Shown here in pieces: positions 43,691 to 52,931 of a DNA stretch of 64,000 bases; within the stretch, counting starts at the first letter, position 1; every line of letters starts with the position of its first letter. Below the pieces are notes generated by a model. It had not been told where the DNA came from and made no database searches. It worked only from the letters and a program-made list of their open reading frames with translations. The translations under genes and the position numbers were made by a program. Origin of the DNA: Arcanobacterium phocae. Lineage in GTDB: Bacteria > Actinomycetota > Actinomycetes > Actinomycetales > Actinomycetaceae. The stretch spans positions 124,001-188,000 of the forward strand of contig NZ_LT629804.1 of NCBI RefSeq assembly GCF_900105865.1, in the 5' to 3' direction.

Positions 43691-45001
43691 ATGTTTACCA
43701 TCCCACATTTGCGCGTCCAAACAACACGGCTTCCCAACACCCCTAAATTGGCCCATCTACTCACCGCTAAGCGCGGGCAAATTGCTTGGTTGAAGAATCG
43801 TACCGGGTTTGTGTGTGCCGGTCAGGCAGCTCGCTACGAGCTAGGTCCTAGTTCGGCTGAGCTTACCGACAATGGCCGCCGGTTTGCACTGGCTTCACAG
43901 TGGTGGAAGGATCTCCAAAATAATGCAGAGATACGTGATGACCTAGCCCTTCCCGGAACAGGTCTGGTAGCGCTCGGCTCATTCAGCTTTGTTCCAAATT
44001 CACCGGCGGGCTCCACCCTGATCGTCCCACAAGTTATTGTTGGGATTACTGGGCCAGGAACTGGTACCACAACCGCAAGAACAGCGTTCTTAACGCTTAT
44101 TGGTCCAGACGATCAGGACATTTTCGAAACACTCGATGAGCAATCGCGTGCTTTGCTTGACGCCGTACTTGTTGGGACGGAAATTCACTACGATTCCAGT
44201 GGAATACGTCAGGCGCAGCCACGCGAATCGCTGGCAGATTATCGCCAGCACGTTGCACAGATTAAGTCGAATATTAACGCCGGTACGCTGACGAAGGCAG
44301 TCCTTGCCCGCCAGCTTAACATCACGAGCGATTCGCCTATTGACGAGCGACATATCGTCGCACAGTTAGCCGGTTCTTACGATGATTGCTGGACTTTCGG
44401 AATCGATGGGCTGATCGGCGCCACTCCAGAGCTACTTGCCCAAAGCGAGGGTAATCAGGTGGTCACCCGGGTTTTGGCAGGCACATTCCCGAACACAGAA
44501 GCTTATGACGACGACGCTTTGCTCAACTCAGCAAAAAACATGCACGAACACGAGGTGGCAGTCGTTTCCGCCGTAGATTCACTGCAAAAGGTCGGCGAGG
44601 TCCAGGCAAGCCAACCGTTTGTTTTGCGGTTACCAAACGTATCTCATCTTGCTACGGATATTGTTACTACTCTTGCTGCAAACACTGATGTTTTATCGGT
44701 AACTGGACTGTTGCACCCAACTGCTGCTCTAGGAGGTACCCCTACCGATAAGGCACTAGAACTTATTACCAAGTTAGAGGCAACTGATCGTGATCGGTTT
44801 GGTGCCCCCGTCGGCTGGGTTGGTTCTTATGGTGCTGGCCAGTGGTGTGTGGCACTTCGCTGTGCTCGTATCGACGACGAATTACACGCACGCGCTTGGG
44901 CTGGCGGTGGCATTATGGCGGATTCGGATCCAGATGAAGAATATGCGGAAACGCAAGCTAAATTTGCTCCAATTATGGGAGCTCTTGGAATAGCACTGTA
45001 A
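43691..45001 (+). CDS. menF: Isochorismate synthase
   Basis: 436 residues from the ATG at 43691; the longer frame from 43625 overlaps menG and is not favoured. The C-terminal chorismate-binding fold contains RVLAGTFPNTEAYDDD, KNMHEHEVAVV, HPTAALGGTPTDKAL and WVGSYGAGQWCVALRCA, the usual active-site motifs. It converts chorismate to isochorismate, the entry to menaquinone; a siderophore role (EntC) is unlikely given the men context. A strong hairpin follows the gene. Confidence 0.88.
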   Translation: MFTIPHLRVQTTRLPNTPKLAHLLTAKRGQIAWLKNRTGFVCAGQAARYELGPSSAELTDNGRRFALASQWWKDLQNNAEIRDDLALPGTGLVALGSFSFVPNSPAGSTLIVPQVIVGITGPGTGTTTARTAFLTLIGPDDQDIFETLDEQSRALLDAVLVGTEIHYDSSGIRQAQPRESLADYRQHVAQIKSNINAGTLTKAVLARQLNITSDSPIDERHIVAQLAGSYDDCWTFGIDGLIGATPELLAQSEGNQVVTRVLAGTFPNTEAYDDDALLNSAKNMHEHEVAVVSAVDSLQKVGEVQASQPFVLRLPNVSHLATDIVTTLAANTDVLSVTGLLHPTAALGGTPTDKALELITKLEATDRDRFGAPVGWVGSYGAGQWCVALRCARIDDELHARAWAGGGIMADSDPDEEYAETQAKFAPIMGALGIAL

Positions 45002-45008
45002 AACCATG

Positions 45009-45050
45009 CGCAGGGAGGCTGACAGAAGTGAGTCTGTCAGCCTCCCTGCG
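45009..45050. terminator. Bidirectional hairpin between menF and htrA
   Basis: Perfect 17-bp arms (45009-45025 and 45034-45050) around an 8-base loop, located between two convergent stop codons. No strong T-run follows on either strand, but position and stem length favour a terminator. Confidence 0.75.
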
Positions 45051-45064
45051 TGCTTGAGGAAATA

Positions 45065-46489
45065 CTACGGACGTGGATCTGGTCGAGTTGCTAAGGTAAC
45101 ATCGACTTCCATCAGTTTTCCGCCACGTTCGATTTTCACATTAACTACATCACCAGAGCGGTATTGCCGGATATAGCCGGTCAAAGCAGTAGCCGTAGAA
45201 ACTTTTCGGCCGTTAACTTCAACGATGTTGTCATCTTCTTTCAAGCCAGCTTTAGCTGCTGGCGTGCCTGGCTCAACAGTCTTAATCGTTGCAGCTGTGC
45301 GTCGCGTATCGTCAAACTTTGCTAGCCCGTTGGTGATAGTGACCCCCAAATAGGCATGCTCGGCGCTACCCTTTTCGATCAGCTGGCTAGAGATGTTCTT
45401 AGCCAAATTCACGGGGATAGCAAAGCCTAAACCAATCGATCCAGCTCCTTGGCCACCAAAACTTGTTTTCACAGTAATGATAGAGGAGGCAATTCCAATA
45501 ACCTTACCCTGCTGGTCAAAAACTGGGCCACCAGAGTTACCTGGATTAATTGCCGCATCGATTTGGATGGCGTTTGTGACGACGTTCGCACCTTGATCAG
45601 CTTGAGTTGGCCGATCTAGCGCCGAAATAACACCTGTAGTTAGAGTTGAGTCTAATCCCATCGGATTACCGATAGCAGCCACAGCTTGACCAACGTTCAG
45701 ATCTGACGAATCGCCCAGTTGAGCAACAGCCAAATCTTTTGGTGGATCTACAAGTTCTACAACAGCCAAATCTGTAGCCTCATCCGTTCCCATGACGTGT
45801 CCTTCAAAGACTCGGCCATCAGAGAACATGACGAACAGTTTTGTGGCTCCCGCGACAACGTGATTGTTGGTTAAGATTCGACCAGATTTGTCAATGATCA
45901 CGCCTGATCCTTGAGCTTGGCCACCATCTGTAGTGACATTGAGCGAGACCACTGTTGCGCCCACTTCGTCCGCTACTTTTTCCCAATCGGGAGCCGCAAC
46001 CGTACTGTTGACTAGCTTGGTTGTCCCGCCATTGTGTTGTGGTGCTGCAGTCATGGTTGCTGGCCGTAGCCCCGTAGGGTGAATAAAGCTGTTCCCGGCG
46101 ATTCCCATTCCAGCGCCTGCTAGTGCAGCAACTACCGATGCCGCAACTAGGGCAAACCAACCTGGCCTGCGCCGTTGCTTCTTCTGCTGAGTAAAGCTTG
46201 TTGGCGGGGCAAAAATTGGTTGATACTGCGAATGCGGTTGCCACTGCATCGGCTGCTCCCAATTGTTAGTTGCCGATTGCGCGGATGGCTCAGGTTCGGC
46301 GGTAGCAGAGGCTGAAGCAACAGGTGTTACGGGAACTGGATCTGGCTGCGCCGGAACCTCTTCAAAATCATTTCCGGCGTATGGCATATCCCCTGATAGC
46401 GGTTGTTCCATAGGCTCACTGACATGTGGAACCCCACTAGGGTTATGTTCATGATTTTCCTCAGGACGTGGAACGTTGTTCTCTTCCAT
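45065..46489 (-). CDS. HtrA/DegP-like serine protease with PDZ domain
   Basis: 474 residues from the ATG at 46489, which has GGAGG 5 bases upstream; earlier in-frame starts lie in the SD itself. About 115 residues of acidic, Pro/Gln-rich cytoplasmic sequence precede one membrane helix (WFALVAASVVAALAGAGMGIAG in part). The extracytoplasmic trypsin-like domain has the catalytic His (ILTNNHVVA), Asp (EATDLAVVEL) and Ser (INPGNSGGPVF), and a C-terminal PDZ domain follows (AYLGVTITNG...GLKEDDNIVEVNG). It is a quality-control protease of the cell envelope, here set in the middle of the men genes. Confidence 0.93.
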   Translation of the reverse strand: MEENNVPRPEENHEHNPSGVPHVSEPMEQPLSGDMPYAGNDFEEVPAQPDPVPVTPVASASATAEPEPSAQSATNNWEQPMQWQPHSQYQPIFAPPTSFTQQKKQRRRPGWFALVAASVVAALAGAGMGIAGNSFIHPTGLRPATMTAAPQHNGGTTKLVNSTVAAPDWEKVADEVGATVVSLNVTTDGGQAQGSGVIIDKSGRILTNNHVVAGATKLFVMFSDGRVFEGHVMGTDEATDLAVVELVDPPKDLAVAQLGDSSDLNVGQAVAAIGNPMGLDSTLTTGVISALDRPTQADQGANVVTNAIQIDAAINPGNSGGPVFDQQGKVIGIASSIITVKTSFGGQGAGSIGLGFAIPVNLAKNISSQLIEKGSAEHAYLGVTITNGLAKFDDTRRTAATIKTVEPGTPAAKAGLKEDDNIVEVNGRKVSTATALTGYIRQYRSGDVVNVKIERGGKLMEVDVTLATRPDPRP

Positions 46490-46576
46490 CATTTCCTCCA
46501 AATGTCAGTTAAATCTCGGTTACAAAATTTAGATTCACACTGCGATCTTTCAATATCCGCAAAGGAATCTGAAAGT

Positions 46577-48208
46577 TTACTGAAAACTATTTAGCCTGCG
46601 GTGAACAGCGTCCAATACGCGTTGCCGATTATCGTGCCGCAGTGCCCTATCGGACTTCATACTAGTACGCCCCAGACCGATGTGTACGATGCGTACCTTC
46701 GCCGGCAGGTTCGCTAAGACAACAGCCAGTTCTTCTCGGCTTGCCACCGGGCAGTACTCCGCGCCAACAGCTGCCGCATAAGACGCAATATCGAGGTCTT
46801 TAGCGGTACGGAAAACTCGATCATATGAGTCCGTATCGCCCTGCCCGTATTCGAGGGTAGCGAATAGCGAGCCACCGGCGTCGTCGATAACCACTACGTC
46901 AAGCGCAATAGCGGCTTGTCCCGCGGTGTGGACCAGTGCTCCGAGATCGTGGATGAACGTTAAGTCTCCCAAAACCACACGCACTGGCTCTCCGGTTGCT
47001 AACCCGATGCCGATGGCGGTGGACATTGTGCCGTCAATCCCGGCTAGCCCACGGTTTGCATGAACTGGGCGAGCTGGCAAGGAAGCATACAGGTTCATCT
47101 CACGGATGATGGACGATGCGCCAACAACTAACTGAACATTGTGGCTGAGTTGGCTAATATCGCGGCCAATACTCGCAAATGTTAGTCCGGCCAGATGCTG
47201 CGCGATATGTTCGTTTGCCGCCATGCTCGCAGCTTGCCATTGTGCGAGCCATGCCTGATTCGGTGTCGCCCACGTCGCTAGCTCAGCCGCCGAAATCACC
47301 CGTGCACGCCCGGCTACATCGGCGTAGGTCGGGGCGTCGTCCAGCACGTACACCTCAACTGATTCATCCGCCAGCAACGCAGAAATTTCGCGAGTTAGCG
47401 TTGGGTGCCCGACGACGATCGCCCGGTTAATCCGTTGCCGCAACTCAGATTGAAGCACGATCGGATGAGCCGTGATCGCATCGGGATGGCTCCGCAACGG
47501 CGATGAAGGCTCGGCCAAGATCGGCAGTCCAGCAAACACCTGCGGGTCAAGGTTACGATGACGCACCGTAGATCCGGCAACGACGACGCAGCGCACGTCA
47601 TCTGCCGCAATCTCATGTTCAGTTTGGCGAGCATCCGCAATATCTTGGCTGAGAGTTGTCCAGGTATCAGCCGGCATCAATGGTTCTACAAACCCAACGT
47701 TCAGGTGTACTGGACCGGGAACACTCCCCTGATCGAGTCCACGAGCTGCCCGCACAGCCCGCCGCACCAAACCACCCGCATTTGTCAGTGAGCCGCCAGC
47801 TGGGAACTCCCGAAAATGTCGGACTGATCCAGCTAGCACTGCTTGGTGGTCGGTCGTCTGGCTAGCTCGTACCCCACGCATATGATGTGGCCGATCCGAA
47901 CTAAGCACAATCATCGGCACGCCACCGTAATAGGCTTCTTCAACTGCAGGATGAAGATTGGCAACCGCGGAGCCCGACGTCGTTACCACCGCGGCTAGTT
48001 CCCCCGCTACGCCTGCACCGAGCGCAACAAATCCGGCTACTCGTTCGTCTGTTTCGATATGTAACCGAATCAGCCCGGCACGTTCGGCGTCGTATAACGC
48101 GTAGGCGAACGGAGCTGACCGCGATCCCGGACACAAGATAAACGTACGCACATCGCACGCAATGAGGTTGGCAAGGAGGGTACGGGCGGTCGTCGTCGAA
48201 TCAGTCAC
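46577..48208 (-). CDS. menD: SEPHCHC synthase (menaquinone biosynthesis)
   Basis: 543 residues from the GTG at 48208, preceded by an AAGGA ribosome site 8 bases upstream and lying one base past the menC stop; the longer frame would overlap menC by 62 bases. The thiamine-diphosphate enzyme begins TARTLLANLIACDV with CPGSRSAPFAYAL and has the ThDP/magnesium segment VVIDDAGGSLFATLEYG near the C-terminus. It joins isochorismate to 2-oxoglutarate. It follows menC in the same operon. Confidence 0.92.
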   Translation of the reverse strand: MTDSTTTARTLLANLIACDVRTFILCPGSRSAPFAYALYDAERAGLIRLHIETDERVAGFVALGAGVAGELAAVVTTSGSAVANLHPAVEEAYYGGVPMIVLSSDRPHHMRGVRASQTTDHQAVLAGSVRHFREFPAGGSLTNAGGLVRRAVRAARGLDQGSVPGPVHLNVGFVEPLMPADTWTTLSQDIADARQTEHEIAADDVRCVVVAGSTVRHRNLDPQVFAGLPILAEPSSPLRSHPDAITAHPIVLQSELRQRINRAIVVGHPTLTREISALLADESVEVYVLDDAPTYADVAGRARVISAAELATWATPNQAWLAQWQAASMAANEHIAQHLAGLTFASIGRDISQLSHNVQLVVGASSIIREMNLYASLPARPVHANRGLAGIDGTMSTAIGIGLATGEPVRVVLGDLTFIHDLGALVHTAGQAAIALDVVVIDDAGGSLFATLEYGQGDTDSYDRVFRTAKDLDIASYAAAVGAEYCPVASREELAVVLANLPAKVRIVHIGLGRTSMKSDRALRHDNRQRVLDAVHRRLNSFQ

Positions 48209-48209
48209 G

Positions 48210-49199
48210 CTAGTTTCCTTCTCTATTGTATGCATCGGTATGTAACGTATAGCTGGCGTCAATACCCGCATAGGTCCACATCTGCGCTAACCGTTCTTGC
48301 CAACGCGCAACTAATTCTGGTTCCGGTGCCGGAAGTGAGCTTGGGGCCACGTCACGTATCTGGATCTGCCCATCTACTGGCAACAATGGTTCCGGAGTTG
48401 GGTCACTGACCCATAGCTGGCTGGTAGCCAACCCGCACGCATGATTCAATTCCGGCAAGGCAGCAGCGAACGCCAACCCGGCACGGATTCCGATCGAGCT
48501 TTCTAACGCGGATGAAACCACCACGGGCAACTCAATATCGTGGGCAATCGCGAGCGCAGCTTGCACCCCGCCGAGCGGCTGATTTTTAACAACCACAATA
48601 TCGGCGGCCGCTAGTTTTTTGACTCGCATCGGATCACTAGCTCGCCGGATGGATTCGTCTGCTGCGATCGGCACGCTAGACTGCCGGCGAACGCGCGCTA
48701 AATCTTCCACCTCTGCTACTGGTTGTTCAACATATTCCAACCCGCCAGCTGCCCGATCCAACGCTGGAATAGCATCGCGGGCTTCCACCACACTCCACGC
48801 GCCGTTAACGTCGACCCGGATTTTTCCAGCCGGTCCCAACGCCTCGCGCACGGCCGCCACACGGGAGACATCATCGGCTAAGCTCTGCCCGGGCTCCCCA
48901 ACTTTCACTTTTGCGGTGCTACATCCGCCGCGCGCCGCAATCTGGAAGGCACGTTCGGTAGTGGTGGCAGGAACAGTCACGTTCACCGGGATCGAGTGGC
49001 GCAATGGTTCTGGGTAGCCTTGGGTGGCCGCCTCTACCCCGGCACGTAGCCAGGCTGCAGAATACTGCGGGCCGTAATCCCAAAACGGGCTGGTTTCACC
49101 CCAGCCGGCAGGCCCATGAATGAGCAGACCATCTCGCGTAGTTAATCCACGAAACCGGGTATGAAGGGGTGAGGAGTATATGTAGACGTCCAGATGCAT
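48210..49199 (-). CDS. menC: o-Succinylbenzoate synthase
   Basis: 329 residues of the enolase superfamily. The base lysine strand (AKVKVGEPG) and the three metal ligands (DVNGAWS, EQPV, ADESI) are present, and a second Lys lies in VVKNQPLGG. It dehydrates SHCHC to o-succinylbenzoate. The ATG at 49199 is 6 bases after a TAAAAT box with a CTGACA 19 bases upstream, so the message may be leaderless. It is divergent from a methyltransferase gene with 39 bases between the start codons. Confidence 0.92.
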   Translation of the reverse strand: MHLDVYIYSSPLHTRFRGLTTRDGLLIHGPAGWGETSPFWDYGPQYSAAWLRAGVEAATQGYPEPLRHSIPVNVTVPATTTERAFQIAARGGCSTAKVKVGEPGQSLADDVSRVAAVREALGPAGKIRVDVNGAWSVVEARDAIPALDRAAGGLEYVEQPVAEVEDLARVRRQSSVPIAADESIRRASDPMRVKKLAAADIVVVKNQPLGGVQAALAIAHDIELPVVVSSALESSIGIRAGLAFAAALPELNHACGLATSQLWVSDPTPEPLLPVDGQIQIRDVAPSSLPAPEPELVARWQERLAQMWTYAGIDASYTLHTDAYNREGN

Positions 49200-49205
49200 A
49201 CTCCC

Positions 49206-49231
49206 ATTTTAGTCTGGATTCAGGTTAAACT
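49206..49231. promoter_or_regulatory. Overlapping divergent promoters of menC and the methyltransferase gene
   Basis: TAAAAT on the minus strand (49206-49211) ends 6 bases before the menC ATG. TAAACT on the plus strand (49226-49231) ends 7 bases before the methyltransferase ATG at 49239. The minus-strand CTGACA at 49231-49236 gives a possible menC -35 that overlaps the plus-strand -10. Confidence 0.5.
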
Positions 49232-49238
49232 GTCAGGC

Positions 49239-49835
49239 ATGGATGCTCAGGGTTGGGAAGAAAAATATGCGTCAACTACACAATTGTGGCGCACGGAACC
49301 GAATCAGTTTGTTATCTCGCACTCCGCCTCTTGGCCAGCGGGAACAGCCGTTGATATAGGTTGCGGCGAGGGCCACGACGTCGTGTGGTTAGCTAAGCAT
49401 GGCTGGACGGTTCACGGAATTGATTTTTCTGCTACCGCAATTGATCGGCTGCGCCAAGCGGCTCAGCACGCTGGGGTGACTGATCGCGTATCCGGGTTTG
49501 TTGGTGAAGCCGCTGAGATTTTTGCGCGCGAAGGCTGGGCGGATCTCGATCTGGTCTTGCTGTCTTTTCTTCACTTCGAGCAGTTGCCACAACTTATTGA
49601 GACGGTTGCGCAGGGCGTGGTTCCCGGCGGCCGGATCATGGTGGCAACGCATGCATTTGCCTTGCCGTGGCACCCGGCTTCGTTTGTTGCGTGGACTGGC
49701 GCAGACCTGATTGACCGCGTTCACTTGCCAGATTTCGGCGTGGAGTCTTCTACCCGGTTAGAAACGGAACTGACGGACAAGAATGTGACGCGAGTGGACG
49801 ACGTCGTCGTGTTCCGCCGTCACATGGCACAATAG
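49239..49835 (+). CDS. Class I SAM-dependent methyltransferase, TehB-like
   Basis: 198 residues from the ATG at 49239. WEEKYASTTQLWRTEPNQFV opens the protein, VDIGCGEGHDVVWLAKHG is the SAM-binding motif I with an acidic end to strand 2 (VHGIDFSATAID). The N-terminus resembles the TehB/thiopurine methyltransferase group, which often methylates small thiol, tellurite or selenium compounds; the substrate is unknown. It precedes menB by 4 bases but no known menaquinone step needs it. Confidence 0.82.
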   Translation: MDAQGWEEKYASTTQLWRTEPNQFVISHSASWPAGTAVDIGCGEGHDVVWLAKHGWTVHGIDFSATAIDRLRQAAQHAGVTDRVSGFVGEAAEIFAREGWADLDLVLLSFLHFEQLPQLIETVAQGVVPGGRIMVATHAFALPWHPASFVAWTGADLIDRVHLPDFGVESSTRLETELTDKNVTRVDDVVVFRRHMAQ

Positions 49836-49839
49836 TCGT

Positions 49840-50829
49840 ATGACTATTTCACCATTACCTGAGCAAGTTTCTGAGATTTTTGATCCGCGCCGGTGGCGGT
49901 CGGTCGATGGTTTTCCAGATGCTGATGTGACTTATCATCGTGGCGTGGAACGTGAATTTGCTACCGATGGGAGTGTTGTCAGCGAACGGGATCTACCTTT
50001 GGTACGTATTGCGTTTAACCGTCCGGAAGTCCGCAATGCGTTCCGGCCCGAAACGGTTGACCAGCTGTATCGCGCGATAGATCATGCCCGGTTAACTGGT
50101 GAAGTCGGTTGCGTTATTCTCACCGGTAACGGTCCGTCTACTAAAGACGGCGGCTGGGCGTTTTGTTCTGGTGGGGATCAGCGCATTCGCGGCCGGGACG
50201 GTTACCGTTATGACGGTGGCGACGACGATCCACAAGCCAACAAAGCCACTCGCGATTCGATTGATCCAGCACGGGCTGGCCGGTTGCATATCCTCGAAGT
50301 TCAGCGGCTCATGCGTAATTCTGGCATGATCTTCATTGGTGCGATTTCCGGGTGGGCCACTGGCGGCGGTCACTCGTTGAACGTGTTGTGCGATTTATCG
50401 ATCGCATCAATCGAGCATGCTCGTTTTATGCAGGTTGATGCCAATGTAGGTTCGTTCGACGCCGGGTATGGTTCGGCGTTGCTGGCCCGCCAAATTGGCG
50501 ATAAGCGGGCGCGCGAGGTTTTCTTCTTAGCACGCGAATATTCGGCGCAAGATGCCGAGCGTTGGGGCGTAGTCAATGAGGCAGTTCCCCACGCAGAGCT
50601 AGAAAACAAGGCGTGCGAATACGCCCAGATTATGGGGACGAAATCGCCGCAAGCCTTGCGTATGCTCAAGTTTGCGTTCAATTTGGCTGACGACGGCTTC
50701 GCCGGTCAGCAAGTGTTTGCCGGTGAAACAACCCGCCTAGCCTATATGACCGAAGAAGCACAAGAAGGCCGGGACGCATTCTTAGAGAAGCGCCCACCGC
50801 GCTGGGACGATTTCCCGTTCTACGCATAA
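49840..50829 (+). CDS. menB: 1,4-Dihydroxy-2-naphthoyl-CoA synthase
   Basis: 329 residues, longer than the ~285 of E. coli MenB. The crotonase-fold oxyanion loops are present (FCSGGDQRIRGRDGY and GWATGGGHSLNVLCDLSIA), with the MenB-specific VGSFDAGYGSALLARQIG carrying the conserved Asp and the ending RPPRWDDFPFYA. It closes the naphthoate ring from o-succinylbenzoyl-CoA. The stop overlaps the menE ATG (TAATG). Confidence 0.95.
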   Translation: MTISPLPEQVSEIFDPRRWRSVDGFPDADVTYHRGVEREFATDGSVVSERDLPLVRIAFNRPEVRNAFRPETVDQLYRAIDHARLTGEVGCVILTGNGPSTKDGGWAFCSGGDQRIRGRDGYRYDGGDDDPQANKATRDSIDPARAGRLHILEVQRLMRNSGMIFIGAISGWATGGGHSLNVLCDLSIASIEHARFMQVDANVGSFDAGYGSALLARQIGDKRAREVFFLAREYSAQDAERWGVVNEAVPHAELENKACEYAQIMGTKSPQALRMLKFAFNLADDGFAGQQVFAGETTRLAYMTEEAQEGRDAFLEKRPPRWDDFPFYA

Positions 50830-52019
50830 TGACGGCTCCCGATTCACCTTTCGTCCTCGCCTACGATGATCCAATCGTGGTGGTGTGTGACGGTAGCGAA
50901 TTGCCGGCGGTCGAGGACTATGTCCGTGCTGGTTTAGCAGGCGAGCTTTCGGCTCCGCTTTTTATGGTCGGCCCGAATGTTGATCCAGCTCAGGCGCATG
51001 CGGAGATTGCGCACGCCGGCTATCCGGTAGGTACTGGATTGTTGATGCGCACCTCAGGTTCAACGTCTGGCACCGGTACAATTGTGCCGTTATCGTGGCA
51101 TTCACTGCGGACCTCAGCACACGCTACCCATCAGGCTCTCTACGGCCCGGGACGCTGGCTAGCCGATTTGCCATTACACCATATTGCTGGATTCCAGACG
51201 ATTGTGCGCTCAGTGCTCGCTGGTGTTGCGCCACTACACCAATCATTAACCGAGGTGCTGCCGTCCGCGGATGCAAGCCAACCAACCTATTGCTCGGTTG
51301 TCCCCACCCAATTACGCCGTATTTTGGCCGATAGCCGGCTAACCACCCTAGCCCGCTCAGTTGTGTTGTTAGTGGGTGGCGCCGCAACGCCGTCGTCGTT
51401 ACTGGCTCAAACCCACGATGCTGGCCTGACCGTCCATACCTCCTACGGGATGACGGAAACATGCGGTGGCTGTGTGTACGATGGGCGACCGATCGGCGAT
51501 GCTGTTATTGAGCTGACAGACTCGGGCCAGATTTCGATCACTGGGGCTATGGTGACTGGTGCCGGGTTGCTGACCGCCAGTGCGCAATCCTGCCCATTAA
51601 CCGCTACGTACCACACCCGGGATCACGGTCGGTTCAACGCCGATGGCACACTCAGCGTCCTTGGCCGGATCGACGACGCCATCACTACTGGTGGCCTGAC
51701 CATCATTCCGCATCTTGTGGAGGAAAAACTCGAGCAGCTCACCGGGATGCGGGCGATCGTCGTCGGCGTCCCTGATCAAATATGGGGTGAATCAGCGGTA
51801 GCGATCCTTGAACCAGGAGTTTCGCCTTTGTCTGGAGGAGCGGAAAAGCAAATCCGTGACCGCATCAAGCACAGTTTAGGGACTGGATGGCAACCGCGCC
51901 GGCTCGTCCCACTCGCTACCCTCGGATACGATTCTTGGCCGCTGAAAGACTCTGGCAAAATAGACCGCCGTGCCATTACCGCCGCTGCTCGCCTATACTT
52001 TTCATGTGGTAACAGTTAA
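50829..52019 (+). CDS. menE: o-Succinylbenzoate-CoA ligase
   Basis: 396 residues, short for an acyl-CoA synthetase. The P-loop LLMRTSGSTSGTGTIVPLS, the adenylation motif TSYGMTETCGGCVYDG and a C-terminal catalytic Lys segment (WPLKDSGKIDRRAI) are present. The N-terminal part normally found in MenE is reduced to about 70 residues, a compact form common in actinobacteria. It activates o-succinylbenzoate for MenB. It overlaps both menB and the menA start. Confidence 0.87.
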   Translation: MTAPDSPFVLAYDDPIVVVCDGSELPAVEDYVRAGLAGELSAPLFMVGPNVDPAQAHAEIAHAGYPVGTGLLMRTSGSTSGTGTIVPLSWHSLRTSAHATHQALYGPGRWLADLPLHHIAGFQTIVRSVLAGVAPLHQSLTEVLPSADASQPTYCSVVPTQLRRILADSRLTTLARSVVLLVGGAATPSSLLAQTHDAGLTVHTSYGMTETCGGCVYDGRPIGDAVIELTDSGQISITGAMVTGAGLLTASAQSCPLTATYHTRDHGRFNADGTLSVLGRIDDAITTGGLTIIPHLVEEKLEQLTGMRAIVVGVPDQIWGESAVAILEPGVSPLSGGAEKQIRDRIKHSLGTGWQPRRLVPLATLGYDSWPLKDSGKIDRRAITAAARLYFSCGNS

Positions 52020-52884
52020 CGATTGGCTCGAAGGCGCTCGTGTGCGCACCCTCCCAGCAGCAGTTGCACCAGTAATTATCGGTGCCGGAATAGCGATTTT
52101 CGATTCAGGGTTTTCGCTCCCGCGAACGCTGCTAGCGGCGTTCGTCGCGTTGGCATTCCAGGTCGGCGTGAATTTTTCAAACGACTATTCCGATGGGATT
52201 CGCGGCACAGATGACGTCCGTCAAGGACCGCCTCGACTCACCGGTGGCGGCAAGGTTCGCCCCCGCGTCGTGCTCGTTATTGCCCTGAGTTTCTTCGCTC
52301 TTGCCTGCGTCGCCGGACTTACCTTAGTTGCCCTCTCCGGCCAGTGGTGGCTGATTGCGTTGGGTGCGGCTGCTACCCTCGCCGCTTGGTACTACACCGG
52401 CGGTTCTCACCCATACGGGTACATGGGTCTAGGCGAAGTTTTTGTGCTCGCATTTTTCGGCTGGATGGCAACAGTTGGCACTGCCTACGTACAAACAAAC
52501 AGTGCTCCCTGGTATGCCTGGGCGGCTGGCACCGGTGTTGGCCTGATTGCCTGCGCGTTGCTGATGGTAAACAATATCCGTGATATTCCGAGCGACTCCC
52601 AAGCCGGCAAAATCACGTTGGCGGTACGTTTAGGCGATCGCTGGGCACGTATTTCCTACGCTGCCATGCTCATAGTCGCGGTTATTATCCTGAGTATTAC
52701 CGAGATGATCATCGATGGCCCCCTAGCACTGCTGGGCATGATCTTGTTTGCGATACTTGCTTTCCCAATCAAACGTGTTAAGGATGGCGCGCAGGGTAAG
52801 GATCTTATCGTTGTTTTGAAATACACTGGCCTCTTTGAGCTACTCTATGCCATCGTGTTTTTCATCGTTTTTGCGCTCAGCTGA
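52006..52884 (+). CDS. menA: 1,4-Dihydroxy-2-naphthoate polyprenyltransferase
   Basis: 292 residues from a GTG at 52006, inside the end of menE; a start at 51970 is also possible. A UbiA-family membrane protein with about eight or nine helices, its first Asp-rich motif NFSNDYSDGIRGTDD and a later NNIRDIPSDSQAGK loop bind the diphosphate and magnesium. It attaches the polyprenyl tail, made by the synthase at 24.4 kb, to the naphthoate ring. Confidence 0.92.
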   Translation: MVTVNDWLEGARVRTLPAAVAPVIIGAGIAIFDSGFSLPRTLLAAFVALAFQVGVNFSNDYSDGIRGTDDVRQGPPRLTGGGKVRPRVVLVIALSFFALACVAGLTLVALSGQWWLIALGAAATLAAWYYTGGSHPYGYMGLGEVFVLAFFGWMATVGTAYVQTNSAPWYAWAAGTGVGLIACALLMVNNIRDIPSDSQAGKITLAVRLGDRWARISYAAMLIVAVIILSITEMIIDGPLALLGMILFAILAFPIKRVKDGAQGKDLIVVLKYTGLFELLYAIVFFIVFALS

Positions 52885-52918
52885 CACCCGTGAGCTATCT
52901 TTACATCGAAAAGTTCAA

Positions 52919-52924
52919 TAGACT
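52919..52924 (+). promoter_or_regulatory. Candidate -10 box for a leaderless GTG-start gene
   Basis: TAGACT ends 7 bases before the GTG at 52932, with no SD between. Confidence 0.4.
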
Positions 52925-52931
52925 ATAAGAC

